6,750 nucleotides of DNA from CALBPI01 sp039821645 (GCA_039821645.1 JBCBNU010000085.1:1-6750), one strand, 5' to 3'; positions 1-5,550 are shown, counted from the first letter of the stretch. Program-made: numbers and translations. Notes: a model not told the origin generated them from the letters alone.

Positions 1-62
1 GTCGAACATGCACCGAGCACGCAAAGACTGAATGCACCGACCAGACCAAGCAACCTCTCCAT
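1..62 (-). CDS. Lipoprotein, N-terminal fragment (cut by window edge)
   Basis: Only the first 20 codons are present, running off the left edge. The ATG lies at 62-60, three bases after the R' core of the attC at 66-167. The peptide starts MERLLGLVGAFSLCVLGACS: one basic residue, a hydrophobic core, then an L-G-A-C lipobox with the lipidated Cys at residue 19. This is a signal-peptidase II type signal, so the product should be an exported, membrane-anchored lipoprotein of unknown function. There is no clear Shine-Dalgarno site between attC and ATG, which is common in genes that sit directly against an integron core. Its own attC would lie further left, outside the window. Confidence 0.6.
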   Translation of the reverse strand, partial: MERLLGLVGAFSLCVLGACS

Positions 63-65
63 GCC

Positions 66-167
66 ACTTAACGCCGGCGTTCAGATGCACGAACGTGGCT
101 GGCGCAAGACGTGCGCATGCACGGCTCGTGACAGACACCTCGTGTCAGCTGCAATGATTGGTTATGC
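66..167 (-). repeat. attC1 (102 bp)
   Basis: The R'' core on the minus strand is GCATAAC (167-161) and the R' core is GTTAAGT (72-66). The central hairpin has a CGTGC/GCACG stem with a gcat loop. It belongs to the 'gccggcgttcagatgcac' subgroup with attC10 and attC12. Outside the R' core it differs from attC10 at only two positions. It terminates the cassette carrying the 71-aa membrane protein. Confidence 0.93.
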
Positions 168-234
168 CGCGCTTCGCTGATATCCCAGGAAAACGCGTTG
201 CTGCGACGAGTCCTCATCCTACGGCGCTCAGAAC

Positions 235-450
235 TCAGTTCTGGCGGAGGCTCGTGACCGGCGCTACGAGCACGAACGCCAGAAATGCCACCCAGGGAAA
301 GAAGACACTCGCAATGATCCAGAGCTTCTTCTCCTGCTCCGGGACGTACTTCTCCCGAGAGATGAAAAAAATCGGAACACCCCACACCAGCAGGAAGCTG
401 AGTAGGAAGGCCACTGCAAGGGCGAGGCCCGGAAACAACTCAAATAGCAT
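235..450 (-). CDS. Small two-helix membrane protein (71 aa), unknown function
   Basis: The ATG at 450 is preceded by a strong Shine-Dalgarno sequence (AGGAGGA, about seven bases upstream), the best in the window, which fixes the start and favours this reading over the overlapping minus-strand frame at 68-385 that runs into attC1. The protein has two hydrophobic segments, about residues 5-30 and 44-66. The linker between them is charged and polar (SREKYVPEQEKK). The tail is short and polar (TSLRQN). This predicts an inner-membrane hairpin protein. I recognise no family. The stop lies 67 bases before the R'' core of attC1, a stretch in which I see no further gene or terminator. The 123 bases upstream hold no clear promoter. 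Confidence 0.75.
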   Translation of the reverse strand: MLFELFPGLALAVAFLLSFLLVWGVPIFFISREKYVPEQEKKLWIIASVFFPWVAFLAFVLVAPVTSLRQN

Positions 451-573
451 GGCGAGATCCTCCTGATTCTCCTAGCTCACGCGATTCTGTCATCAGCACC
501 TTCGAACGCTACCGGAAAAGAATAGCAGAGATCAGGCAAGCAGCTATCGGCTCACGTCTGCTCATCCTGCGCG
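451..573 (-). other. Cassette leader with possible gene remnant
   Basis: These 123 bases separate attC2 from the 71-aa gene. The ATG inside the R' core of attC2 (577-575) opens a 22-codon frame reading MPRRMSRREPIAACLISAIL before ending LFR and a TAG at 511-509. It looks like a basic-hydrophobic signal sequence that stops early. It may be a remnant of an exported protein or chance. No convincing sigma-70 promoter was found. Confidence 0.25.
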
Positions 574-675
574 GCATAACGCCGGGGCTCAGCAGCGCGG
601 ACGCGGCTGGCGCGAGACTTGCGCATGCAAGGCTCGTGACAGACGCCTTGTGTCAGCTGCAGTGACTGGTTAAGC
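574..675 (-). repeat. attC2 (102 bp)
   Basis: R'' is GCTTAAC (675-669) and R' is GTTATGC (580-574). The central stem is CTTGC/GCAAG with a gcat loop. The TAA in R'' is the stop codon of the antitoxin gene. It belongs to the 'gccggggctcagcagc' subgroup. Confidence 0.93.
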
Positions 676-966
676 GGCACGGTCAAAATCCAATTCGATG
701 CGAAGCCGCCCCCCAAGCGCTGCCGCCGCGCTCTGCAGCGTCTGGAGGGTCACCGACGCGTTCTCCGGGTCCAGCAACCGATCCAGGGCAGAGCGGCTCG
801 TATCCATACGCCGCGCCATCTCAGCTTTACTGAGGTCCTCCGCCGCCATTTTCTCCGTCAACTGATAGGCGATGTAGCGCTTCACTGCGACAGCGGTGAC
901 CTCCTCAAGGATCCCGTCCTCCTCGAGAAAGTCATCAAAACTGCTTCCGATATTCCGTTTAGCCAT
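670..966 (-). CDS. XRE/HigA-family antitoxin (98 aa)
   Basis: This is a helix-turn-helix antitoxin that would bind and neutralise a HigB/Gp49-like RNase toxin and repress its own operon. The N-terminal part (residues 1-40, MAKRNIGSSFDDFLEEDG...) is the acidic and helical region usually used to contact toxin. Residues 46-85 form the DNA-binding domain (SKAEMARRM, then TSRSALDRLLDPENASVTL, then LQSAAAALG), a pattern typical of this family. The ATG at 966 lies two bases after the TAG that ends the restored toxin frame, the usual toxin-first arrangement. The stop TAA is part of the R'' core of attC2. The frame is also open upstream without a stop to 1314, because of a frameshift in the toxin, so an annotator could call one 214-aa fused protein. 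Family assignment is from recognised motifs, not a search. Confidence 0.85.
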   Translation of the reverse strand: MAKRNIGSSFDDFLEEDGILEEVTAVAVKRYIAYQLTEKMAAEDLSKAEMARRMDTSRSALDRLLDPENASVTLQTLQSAAAALGGRLRIELDFDRAA

Positions 967-968
967 CT

Positions 969-1314
969 CTATGACCTCAACTTCGTCAGTCTTCGCTTCG
1001 CCAACGACAGCTCCCCAGAAGGCGTCTTCTGAGACTTCTTCACGAACGCGTGCAAGAGAACAACGTGGCTGCCGTGTATCGTGAAAAAGGTACGGACGAT
1101 CCCGGCAGGAATCCTGCGACCGAAGCTCCCAGAGGTCATTCGACATCTTTCTCGCGAGAGGCATTCCGATCGGCCAGCCGAACTGGAGCGTCTTGATGTC
1201 CTCACCAATGATGCGTCGCGCCTCAGAATCCAGCGAGCGCAGCCATTCCCTTACCGGCTCGCGCCCTGAGTCCAAGCGGAAGAAAACAACTTGGAGAGGC
1301 CGATCCGTTGGCAT
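969..1314 (-). pseudogene. HigB/RelE-like (Gp49-type) toxin, frameshifted
   Basis: The toxin is split over two frames. From the ATG at 1314, residues 1-66 read MPTDRPLQVVFFRLDSGREP through to LWELRS. The family's expected continuation then appears one base later: RIPAGIVRTFFTIHG followed by SHVVLLHAFVKKSQKTP and LAKRRLTKL, ending at TAG 971-969. Dropping one base near 1116 (minus strand TCG-C-AGG) restores a 114-residue protein of normal size with the conserved LWELR and HAFVKKxxKTP segments. These toxins are ribosome-associated mRNA endonucleases. As written, translation leaves the toxin frame after residue 66 and runs on, without a stop, into the antitoxin frame, losing the C-terminal half of the catalytic fold. 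A sequencing error or programmed frameshift cannot be excluded. Confidence 0.8.
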
Positions 1315-1317
1315 GCG

Positions 1318-1349
1318 ATAAATAGTACCACTTTTGGTACTGCCGTCAA
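1318..1349 (-). promoter_or_regulatory. Toxin-antitoxin promoter and palindromic operator
   Basis: On the minus strand, TTGACG (1349-1344) and TACTAT (1327-1322) form a sigma-70-like -35/-10 pair 16 bases apart. Between and over them lies an inverted repeat at 1341-1324, AGTACCA-AAAG-TGGTACT, with seven-base arms. This is a likely operator for the antitoxin, in line with autoregulation known for HigBA modules. The predicted transcription start falls at about 1315-1316, at the toxin ATG (1314), so the transcript may be nearly leaderless. It is the only strong promoter seen in the window. Confidence 0.7.
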
Positions 1350-1366
1350 GCCCGCCGCGGAGTGCC

Positions 1367-1465
1367 GCTTAACGCCGGGGCTCAGCAGCGGTTGAGGCAG
1401 ACGGGGCTTTGGCGGCAGCCAAAGAACCGGCTGGGTCAAGCGTCTGCTGCAGTGACTGGTTATGC
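1367..1465 (-). repeat. attC3 (99 bp, second subfamily)
   Basis: R'' is GCATAAC (1465-1459) and R' is GTTAAGC (1373-1367). The outer arms match the other sites but the interior differs. The apical stem is CTTTGGC/GCCAAAG with a ggca loop, and the stretch gggtcaagcgtctgctgc is shared only with attC4. It ends the cassette carrying the 197-aa gene. Confidence 0.9.
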
Positions 1466-1555
1466 TGCACTTTCTTCACACCTTTGAGCTTCTTCCTACC
1501 TCGCCGTGCGGCAGCTTCAGGCCAGAAGCAGCCTGTGGAAAACGACAGAGTTTCG

Positions 1556-2149
1556 TTAAGACTTGGCCACCATGGTGGGCTCTGCGTCTAGTCGACAAAA
1601 TCTGCCGGAGTCTATGAGTGCCTGGAGCCGACCCCGGAGAATACCTCCCAGGGTTTTGTCCTCCAGAGCTGCAAAAGAGTACACAACCAGTTGGATAGAT
1701 AGCGAGTCGGGCGCTTCAATCTGGAGATCCAAATACAGTGCCGTATCGTCATTGGTGGAACGACGTAGTAGGTCCAGTCTGATTGAGTCGGTCGGACTGT
1801 TCCGTAGAGAATCTAAAGCCTTAGCGATCCATTCTTCTGGACTCGCGCAATCGACTAACGTCTGTCTTCCTGACGTCTTTGCGATCTTTTCCAATTCCTC
1901 TTCCGGTATGTAGTCAAGTTGAGAAGCTCGCATCCATCGTCGGAAACGGCTGCCAAATGACTGATCCTTGAGGATCTCATCAATTCGAATCGCTTGTGTC
2001 TTGGTGGTCGCGGGATCGAAGAATCGAGGAGAGTATCGGTTTGTCCACGTATAGACCCACTCCTCCAAGACGTGAAGCGCCTCGCTCAATGGAGCGTCGC
2101 GATCATTGCCGACGAATTGGAGTCGTTCGCAGAAAATGAGACGTGCCAT
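1556..2149 (-). CDS. Hypothetical protein (197 aa), cytosolic
   Basis: I do not recognise a family. The protein starts MARLIFCERLQFVGNDRDAP and has no signal peptide or membrane segment. It is rich in charged helices in the first half (aromatic EEWVYTWTNRYSPRFF near residues 29-44, then RFRRWMRASQLDYIPEEELEKI). The second half has alternating hydrophobic stretches (TALYLDLQIEAPDSLSIQLVVYS in two pieces) that may form beta-strands. The ATG at 2149 has only a weak AGGT upstream. It sits six bases after a core-like GTTAGGT at 2163-2157, although the true attC lies 158 bases upstream. The gene ends 90 bases before R'' of attC3. In those 90 bases the frame starting with GAA at 1554-1552 is open into the attC and encodes a basic tail (ARRGRKKLKGVKKVQ), which may hint at a lost or shifted C-terminus. 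Confidence 0.75.
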   Translation of the reverse strand: MARLIFCERLQFVGNDRDAPLSEALHVLEEWVYTWTNRYSPRFFDPATTKTQAIRIDEILKDQSFGSRFRRWMRASQLDYIPEEELEKIAKTSGRQTLVDCASPEEWIAKALDSLRNSPTDSIRLDLLRRSTNDDTALYLDLQIEAPDSLSIQLVVYSFAALEDKTLGGILRGRLQALIDSGRFCRLDAEPTMVAKS

Positions 2150-2307
2150 ATGTTTAACCTAACAGACCAGCCAACGCACAAATTAACGAGTGCCATGCAC
2201 CCACTAGTCGAGCGACCGAAAATGGCCAATAGCAGCCACTGGGCTCTTGCTAGCAGCGGGGCCGAATTCGGAATACCGCATTAACCGGCCAGAGTGTGTC
2301 CTGTGCG
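2150..2307 (-). other. Non-coding cassette leader
   Basis: These 158 bases lie between attC4 and the 197-aa gene. No gene or strong promoter is seen. They contain a 10-bp perfect palindrome CCGAATTCGG (2262-2271). Next to the start codon, two overlapping core-like motifs occur on the plus strand, GTTTAAC (2152-2158) and ACCTAAC (2157-2163). No full attC could be recognised around them. Confidence 0.35.
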
Positions 2308-2406
2308 GCATAACGCCGAGGCTCTGCAGCGATCGACGCTGGCGCGGGCTTGGCGATAGCCAAGGTCGCGACAGGGTCAAGCGTCTGCTGCGGTGACTGG
2401 TTATGT
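2308..2406 (-). repeat. attC4 (99 bp, second subfamily)
   Basis: R'' is ACATAAC (2406-2400) and R' is GTTATGC (2314-2308). The apical stem is CTTGGC/GCCAAG with a gata loop. It shares the interior gggtcaagcgtctgctgc with attC3. Its R'' TAA is the stop codon of the 101-aa membrane protein. Confidence 0.9.
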
Positions 2407-2706
2407 GGGCAAGCTACGCACATGGAATACGATCATCACGGTTGCAAATAGCAGTGCTGCCAAGTGGAGGCAAACGCCTAAGTCCGGCACTCTCCGCGCA
2501 GATATGGATAGATACAAAGCGGTCCATACTCGCGTGAACGTACCGAATACTGTCAAAAAGAATCCGCCATAACCAAAGCTCGTCTTCGAAACCTCTTGGC
2601 CGCACACGCGACGAATGTACGGCTCCGTGAATTGTCGATTTAGGAAAGCCGCTGCGATCATTGCCGTCATAAACAAGTACGCATAGCGGAGCGGCTTATC
2701 GTCCAT
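2401..2706 (-). CDS. Small membrane protein (101 aa), unknown function
   Basis: There are three hydrophobic segments at about residues 8-22, 46-69 and 76-95, separated by short charged loops (NRQFTEPYIRR and SARRVPD), predicting an inner-membrane protein. No family is recognised. The ATG at 2706 is 16 bases from the R' core of attC5. That gap is almost filled by a perfect inverted repeat (2708-2720, GCGAGT-C-ACTCGC) and offers no obvious Shine-Dalgarno site, so initiation may be weak or structured. The TAA stop is supplied by the R'' core of attC4, so the coding region fills nearly the entire cassette. An overlapping minus-strand frame at 2414-2605 is a shadow. Confidence 0.7.
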   Translation of the reverse strand: MDDKPLRYAYLFMTAMIAAAFLNRQFTEPYIRRVCGQEVSKTSFGYGGFFLTVFGTFTRVWTALYLSISARRVPDLGVCLHLAALLFATVMIVFHVRSLPT

Positions 2707-2707
2707 C

Positions 2708-2720
2708 GCGAGTCACTCGC
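2708..2720. repeat. 13-bp inverted repeat before the 101-aa gene
   Basis: GCGAGTCACTCGC has six-base perfect arms around a single C and lies between R' of attC5 and the ATG. In the transcript its one-base loop could not close as a full hairpin, so it is more likely a small DNA-level palindrome or chance. Confidence 0.4.
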
Positions 2721-2722
2721 CC

Positions 2723-2824
2723 ACATAACGCCGGGGCTCAGACGCACGGACGCGACTGGCGCGGCCCTTGCGAATGCAAGGGACGTGACATTCGCCCCGT
2801 GTCGGCTGCAGTGACTGGTTAGGC
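2723..2824 (-). repeat. attC5 (102 bp)
   Basis: R'' is GCCTAAC (2824-2818) and R' is GTTATGT (2729-2723). The apical stem is a perfect CCCTTGC/GCAAGGG with a gaat loop. It belongs to the 'gctcagacgcacgg' subgroup with attC7. R'' provides the TAA stop of the TIMP-like gene. Confidence 0.93.
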
Positions 2825-3367
2825 TGCATCATCGGCTAGTAGGGCCTCCGTGTCCTCAAGAAGCTTCTTGTAGCGCTCAAGGAACTTTTTAGTTTCGTCC
2901 TCGAGACGCAGCTCATAGAAATCCTGCTTGCAAAGCGTAGCTTGTTCCCGCGCGGCATTCTCGTGCCAAAGAACCAGCGGTTCGTCAGATTCGTCAATCT
3001 GCACCGTGAACGAGCACTTTCGAACATCTAGCAGGCCCGATTCTGAGTCGCGTTTCGCGTAGACGAGATATCGATCACCACGAGTAAGACGCTTTGTGCA
3101 GGAGTGCCAGTTTGGGGACGTACTCATGAACCGCTCTGTGTCGCCTCGGTAGGGGGCATCTACGCGGAAAGTGTAGGTCTTATCTCGTGGGTCAGACTCG
3201 ATGCTCTTCTCCCCTAGCACAACACCGGAGAAGACCAGATCCGCAGCACAGAATGCTTGGAGCCTGTCCAGATCCGTTACAGGGCGCCAGGCGCATCTGC
3301 ACGAATGGGCATCGCTCGAGAGGACCGCTGCCATCAAGCAAGCAACGCGAATAGCTGCACGATTCAC
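2819..3367 (-). CDS. Secreted TIMP/netrin (NTR)-like cysteine-rich protein (182 aa)
   Basis: Residues 1-22 form a signal peptide (MNRAAIRVACLMAAVLSSDA then HS). The mature chain would begin C23-R-C25, matching the Cys-x-Cys start of TIMP/NTR domains. Further family-like features are ADLVFSGVVLG (residues 42-52), TFRVDAPYRG (66-75), a cysteine at 90 (HSCTK), GDRYLVYAKRD (97-107) and Cys118. The mature protein has six cysteines (23, 25, 40, 90, 118, 146), enough for three disulfides, implying a periplasmic or extracellular location. A charged helical tail (DETKKFLERYKKLLEDTEAL) follows. Animal TIMPs inhibit metalloproteases through their N-terminal Cys. Bacterial relatives are largely uncharacterised, so inhibition here is only a hypothesis. 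The start is GTG at 3367, seven bases from the R' core of attC6, with no clear Shine-Dalgarno site and no in-frame ATG nearby. The TAA stop lies in R'' of attC5. Confidence 0.75.
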   Translation of the reverse strand: MNRAAIRVACLMAAVLSSDAHSCRCAWRPVTDLDRLQAFCAADLVFSGVVLGEKSIESDPRDKTYTFRVDAPYRGDTERFMSTSPNWHSCTKRLTRGDRYLVYAKRDSESGLLDVRKCSFTVQIDESDEPLVLWHENAAREQATLCKQDFYELRLEDETKKFLERYKKLLEDTEALLADDAA

Positions 3368-3374
3368 GGATGCA

Positions 3375-3476
3375 GCCTAACGCCGGGGCTCAGCTGCACG
3401 GACGGGACTGGCGCGGCCCTTGCGAATGCAAGGGGCGTGACAGGCGCCCCGTGTCAGCTGCAGTGACTGGTTATGC
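3375..3476 (-). repeat. attC6 (102 bp)
   Basis: R'' is GCATAAC (3476-3470) and R' is GTTAGGC (3381-3375). The apical stem is CCCTTGC/GCAAGGG with a gaat loop. It is a 'gctcagctgcacgg' variant. It ends the cassette of the 132-aa lipoprotein. Confidence 0.93.
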
Positions 3477-3497
3477 CGCGTCCCAGTTTCGGCCTGT

Positions 3498-3896
3498 TTA
3501 CTCGACTCTATCGCCACCGCAGAACCCCATTTCATTCAATCGCGTTCGATATCCGGTCTTGGAGCGATAGTGCAACCCCTCCTCAGAAAAGTATAGATCG
3601 AGGCGGGAACCATATCGCTTCTCGCGAGACTGACTGAGGACAGTCATTGGCATTTCGAATGCAACGGCCTGACCGTCAACTCTCAGAGGAATGCACAGCT
3701 TCGACCAGTCCAAGAGCAGAATGTACTTCGTTTTGCCAGGCGGGATTTCCACCTGGGCGGCGTTGGAGAGCTCATAGTCGCTTGAAAGCTTATTGCTTGA
3801 TTGGTTGTGAATGTATATCCGCTGTTGGGCGGGACAGCCGACGAGGACTAGGCAGAAAAGAAAGGGCAGCAGGACCTTGAGTCGCATGCGTGGCAT
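3498..3896 (-). CDS. Small lipoprotein (132 aa), unknown function
   Basis: The N-terminus has basic residues, a hydrophobic core and an L-V-G-C lipobox (residues 18-21, Cys21 lipidated), so the mature protein is a membrane-anchored envelope lipoprotein of about 112 residues. After the anchor the sequence has a beta-rich look (IYIHNQSSNKL, then AAQVEIPPGKTKYILLLD), and two further cysteines (68 and about 125) could form a disulfide. No family is recognised. The start is ATG at 3896, 19 bases from the R' core of attC7. An in-frame ATG at 3887 (MRLKVLL) would give an equally good signal peptide, and neither has a strong Shine-Dalgarno site. The TGA or TAA region ends at 3498, 21 bases before R'' of attC6. 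Confidence 0.75.
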   Translation of the reverse strand: MPRMRLKVLLPFLFCLVLVGCPAQQRIYIHNQSSNKLSSDYELSNAAQVEIPPGKTKYILLLDWSKLCIPLRVDGQAVAFEMPMTVLSQSREKRYGSRLDLYFSEEGLHYRSKTGYRTRLNEMGFCGGDRVE

Positions 3897-3915
3897 TGCT
3901 CACTGCGGGGTAGCG

Positions 3916-4017
3916 GCATAACGCCGGGGCTCAGACGCACGGACGCGACTGGCGCAGGCTTTGCGAATGCAAAGGCTGTGACAGGCGCCCCGTGTCGGCT
4001 GCAGTGACTGGTTATAT
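3916..4017 (-). repeat. attC7 (102 bp)
   Basis: R'' is ATATAAC (4017-4011) and R' is GTTATGC (3922-3916). The apical stem is CTTTGC/GCAAAG with a gaat loop. It belongs to the same subgroup as attC5. R'' supplies the TAA stop of the zinc-ribbon gene. Confidence 0.93.
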
Positions 4018-4347
4018 GTCGAAGCGCGCATAGTCTGCGTAGTCCAGCACGAAGGACTTGGCATCCTCCAGTGTCCGCGGATATGGAATCGACTCAATTG
4101 AATTCGGGTCCGGGCGAATCTTCTGGAATCGAAATCCATTTTCCCAAAGAAATCTCACCTTAGCCCATTGCTTGTGTTCACTGCGCTTCGGAGGCTTGAA
4201 GTGTCGACCCAAACAAACTGCATCACCACCACAGTCCGGACAGACCATAGTCTTCGGATAGTCTTTCGGGTCCACGTTGTCGAGTGCACGCTTAAAGGAC
4301 TTCCGGCAGTCAAAGCATGCATACGCAAAGTTATATAGCGTCGGCAC
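4012..4347 (-). CDS. Zinc-ribbon protein (111 aa), unknown function
   Basis: Two CxxC knuckles, C11-F-D-C14 and C36-P-D-C39 followed by GG, are spaced as in a classical zinc ribbon, so the N-terminal 45 residues probably bind one zinc ion. The rest is basic and aromatic (GRHFKPPKRSEHKQWAKVRF, then LWENGFRFQKI), suggesting nucleic-acid or protein contact, and the protein has no signal peptide or membrane segment. I recall similar small cytosolic hypothetical proteins in varied bacteria but know no established function. The start is GTG at 4347. It is supported by a GAGGA Shine-Dalgarno sequence six to seven bases upstream within the 14-base gap to attC8, and there is no competing ATG. The stop TAA is part of R'' of attC7. 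Confidence 0.78.
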   Translation of the reverse strand: MPTLYNFAYACFDCRKSFKRALDNVDPKDYPKTMVCPDCGGDAVCLGRHFKPPKRSEHKQWAKVRFLWENGFRFQKIRPDPNSIESIPYPRTLEDAKSFVLDYADYARFDI

Positions 4348-4361
4348 TATTGGTCCTCGTC

Positions 4362-4463
4362 ATATAACGCCGGGGCTCAGCAGCACGAACGCGGCTGGCG
4401 CGAGGCGTGCGCATGCACGGCTCGTGACAGTCGCCTCGTGTCTGCTGCAGTGACTGGTTATGC
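4362..4463 (-). repeat. attC8 (102 bp)
   Basis: R'' is GCATAAC (4463-4457) and R' is GTTATAT (4368-4362). The apical stem is CGTGC/GCACG with a gcat loop. Outer pairing is GCAGCACGA with TCGTG-t-CTGC, leaving one unpaired T on the plus strand in the position expected for an extrahelical base. Confidence 0.93.
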
Positions 4464-4489
4464 CGCACCCATTGATAGCAGTAGCTCAT

Positions 4490-5121
4490 CTAGTTCTCGC
4501 CGACAAGAACGATGATTTGGTAGACCGTCGGGTTGACGGCCTGCATGGCTGGATGACCAGAGGAAAAGACTCTGTCTCCGACAACTTGCCGATACTCAGG
4601 AGGTGCTGGTTGTAGCTCTGACGAGAACCTCACGATCATCGTTCGAACTGAATCCCTGCATCCTAGATAGGACAAGCGTCCCCTGCCGCAATCAACGACT
4701 GTACCGGCGTAGTCGAAGTCAAAGCCCGTCAAACGAATTGGATAACCATTGAGGCTTTCTAATTGCTTGAGTGTCGTACCTAAGGACACACCGTTCTCCG
4801 TCGCCCACACTGACGATCTTCCACTGAAGCGCACTTCCTTAGGCGATTCTCGTTCGCTGTCTCGCCAAACTATCTCGAGCCGCCTGGCAGGGTCGTCCTC
4901 AAACACTACTGTGCCCGGAACCGACGATCCCTCACCAATTTCAACCTCCGTAGCAGCTACTGACTCTCCGCCAAAAATCGCTCGAACCTCGGCTTCTGAG
5001 GTCGATGAATCAATCGGGCCCACCCGCACGCCCGGAACAATCGTCCAATCCATGCGAATTCCCGCGGCGGCAGATGCACCGCAGACTATTGCTACGGCAA
5101 TGCAAGCCGCCCGTGCGGCAT
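4490..5121 (-). CDS. Exported protein, unknown function; start codon disrupted
   Basis: The downstream frame is clearly coding. It begins with a typical signal core (IAVAIVCGASAAA, likely cleaved near AAA-G), followed by about 190 mature residues: MDWTIVPGVRVGPIDSSTSE, an EAEVRAIFG segment, PARRLEIVWRD, VSLGTTLKQLESLNGYPIRL, DYAGTVVDC and a C-terminal VYQIIVLVG strand. I recall similar periplasmic hypothetical proteins with the pattern 'T-S-E-A-x-V-R-x-I-F-G ... L-x-x-L-N-G', but no function. No ATG, GTG or TTG in this frame lies between attC9 and the signal peptide. The ATG in the R' core (5121-5119) reads MPHGRLA and is one base out of frame. Adding one base near 5101 would join it to IAVAIVC, giving a complete signal peptide. 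Alternatives are an ATT start at 5101, an internal ATG at 5053 that loses the signal, or ATG 5221 reading through attC9. The gene ends 26 bases before R'' of attC8. Confidence 0.65.
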
Positions 5122-5219
5122 AACGCCGGGGCTCAGCAGCACGAACGCAGCTGGCGCGAGACTTGCGAATGCAAGGCTCGTGACAGATGCCTCGTGTCTG
5201 CTGCAGTGACTTGTTATGC
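5118..5219 (-). repeat. attC9 (102 bp)
   Basis: R'' is GCATAAC (5219-5213) and R' is GTTATGC (5124-5118). The apical stem is CTTGC/GCAAG with a gaat loop. It belongs to the 'gctcagcagcacgaacgc' subgroup. It is translatable on the minus strand as NKSLQQTRGICHEPC and onward, so an open frame runs through it into the next gene (4490-5431). That frame should not be taken as one 313-aa protein. Confidence 0.93.
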
Positions 5220-5220
5220 A

Positions 5221-5550
5221 TCAGGTACCCCTCAAAAGTATAAGCTCGAAGGCGAGCTGTACTGCAAAGGCGACCACGATTGTGACACCGCCAACTATCG
5301 TGGCGAGTTTGGAAGACTCGTTCAATCCAAATCGAATCCACAGAAATGGAACCAGAAAATAGAGCCCAAGGCCTATCGATCCGTATGCCGGAGAGAGCTT
5401 GAGACCAAAGATAACTAATCCCAATAGCCAATTGAGAATGAGCGCAGGCACGACCGCCGCTATCGCAGTGTTGGCATCAAGCTGCTTCGTCGGCGGTAGT
5501 ACCCGCAGCACACCGAAGACTATTGCGAAGATAACCATCGCGGCGATCAT
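5221..5550 (-). CDS. Four-helix membrane protein (109 aa), unknown function
   Basis: The protein is very hydrophobic, with four predicted membrane segments at about residues 1-18, 27-50, 55-74 and 82-106. Loops are short: RVLPPTKQLD between the first two and RFGLNESSK before the last. No family is recognised from sequence, though size and topology resemble many small inner-membrane cassette proteins. The start ATG at 5550 is supported by AGGA nine bases upstream, inside the 15-base gap to the R' core of attC10. A second in-frame ATG four codons later is less well placed. The TGA stop ends one base before the GCATAAC core of attC9, so the coding sequence fills the cassette. A plus-strand frame overlapping 5005-5418 is a shadow. 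Confidence 0.75.
   Translation of the reverse strand: MIAAMVIFAIVFGVLRVLPPTKQLDANTAIAAVVPALILNWLLGLVIFGLKLSPAYGSIGLGLYFLVPFLWIRFGLNESSKLATIVGGVTIVVAFAVQLAFELILLRGT

Noticed and set aside
68..385. 105-aa minus-strand ORF through attC1
   Set aside because: It overlaps the membrane-protein gene in another frame and its C-terminal third is translated attC. It has no motif of its own.
490..545. TATTCT as -10 of a promoter for the 71-aa gene
   Set aside because: No acceptable -35 lies 16-18 bases upstream.
1531..1545. DnaA-box-like TTTTCCACA (minus strand)
   Set aside because: A single relaxed match without neighbours, AT-rich region or replication gene does not indicate an origin.
1563..2284. 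Plus-strand ORFs of 116 and 96 aa
   Set aside because: They are antisense shadows of the 197-aa gene, serine/arginine-rich, with no motif and against the array orientation.
3900..4139. 79-aa minus-strand ORF
   Set aside because: It overlaps the zinc-ribbon gene in another frame and then translates attC7 (NQSLQPTRGACH...).
4490..5431. One 313-aa minus-strand protein spanning attC9
   Set aside because: Residues 1-70 overlap the membrane-protein cassette in another frame and residues 72-105 only translate attC9. The frame joins two cassettes.
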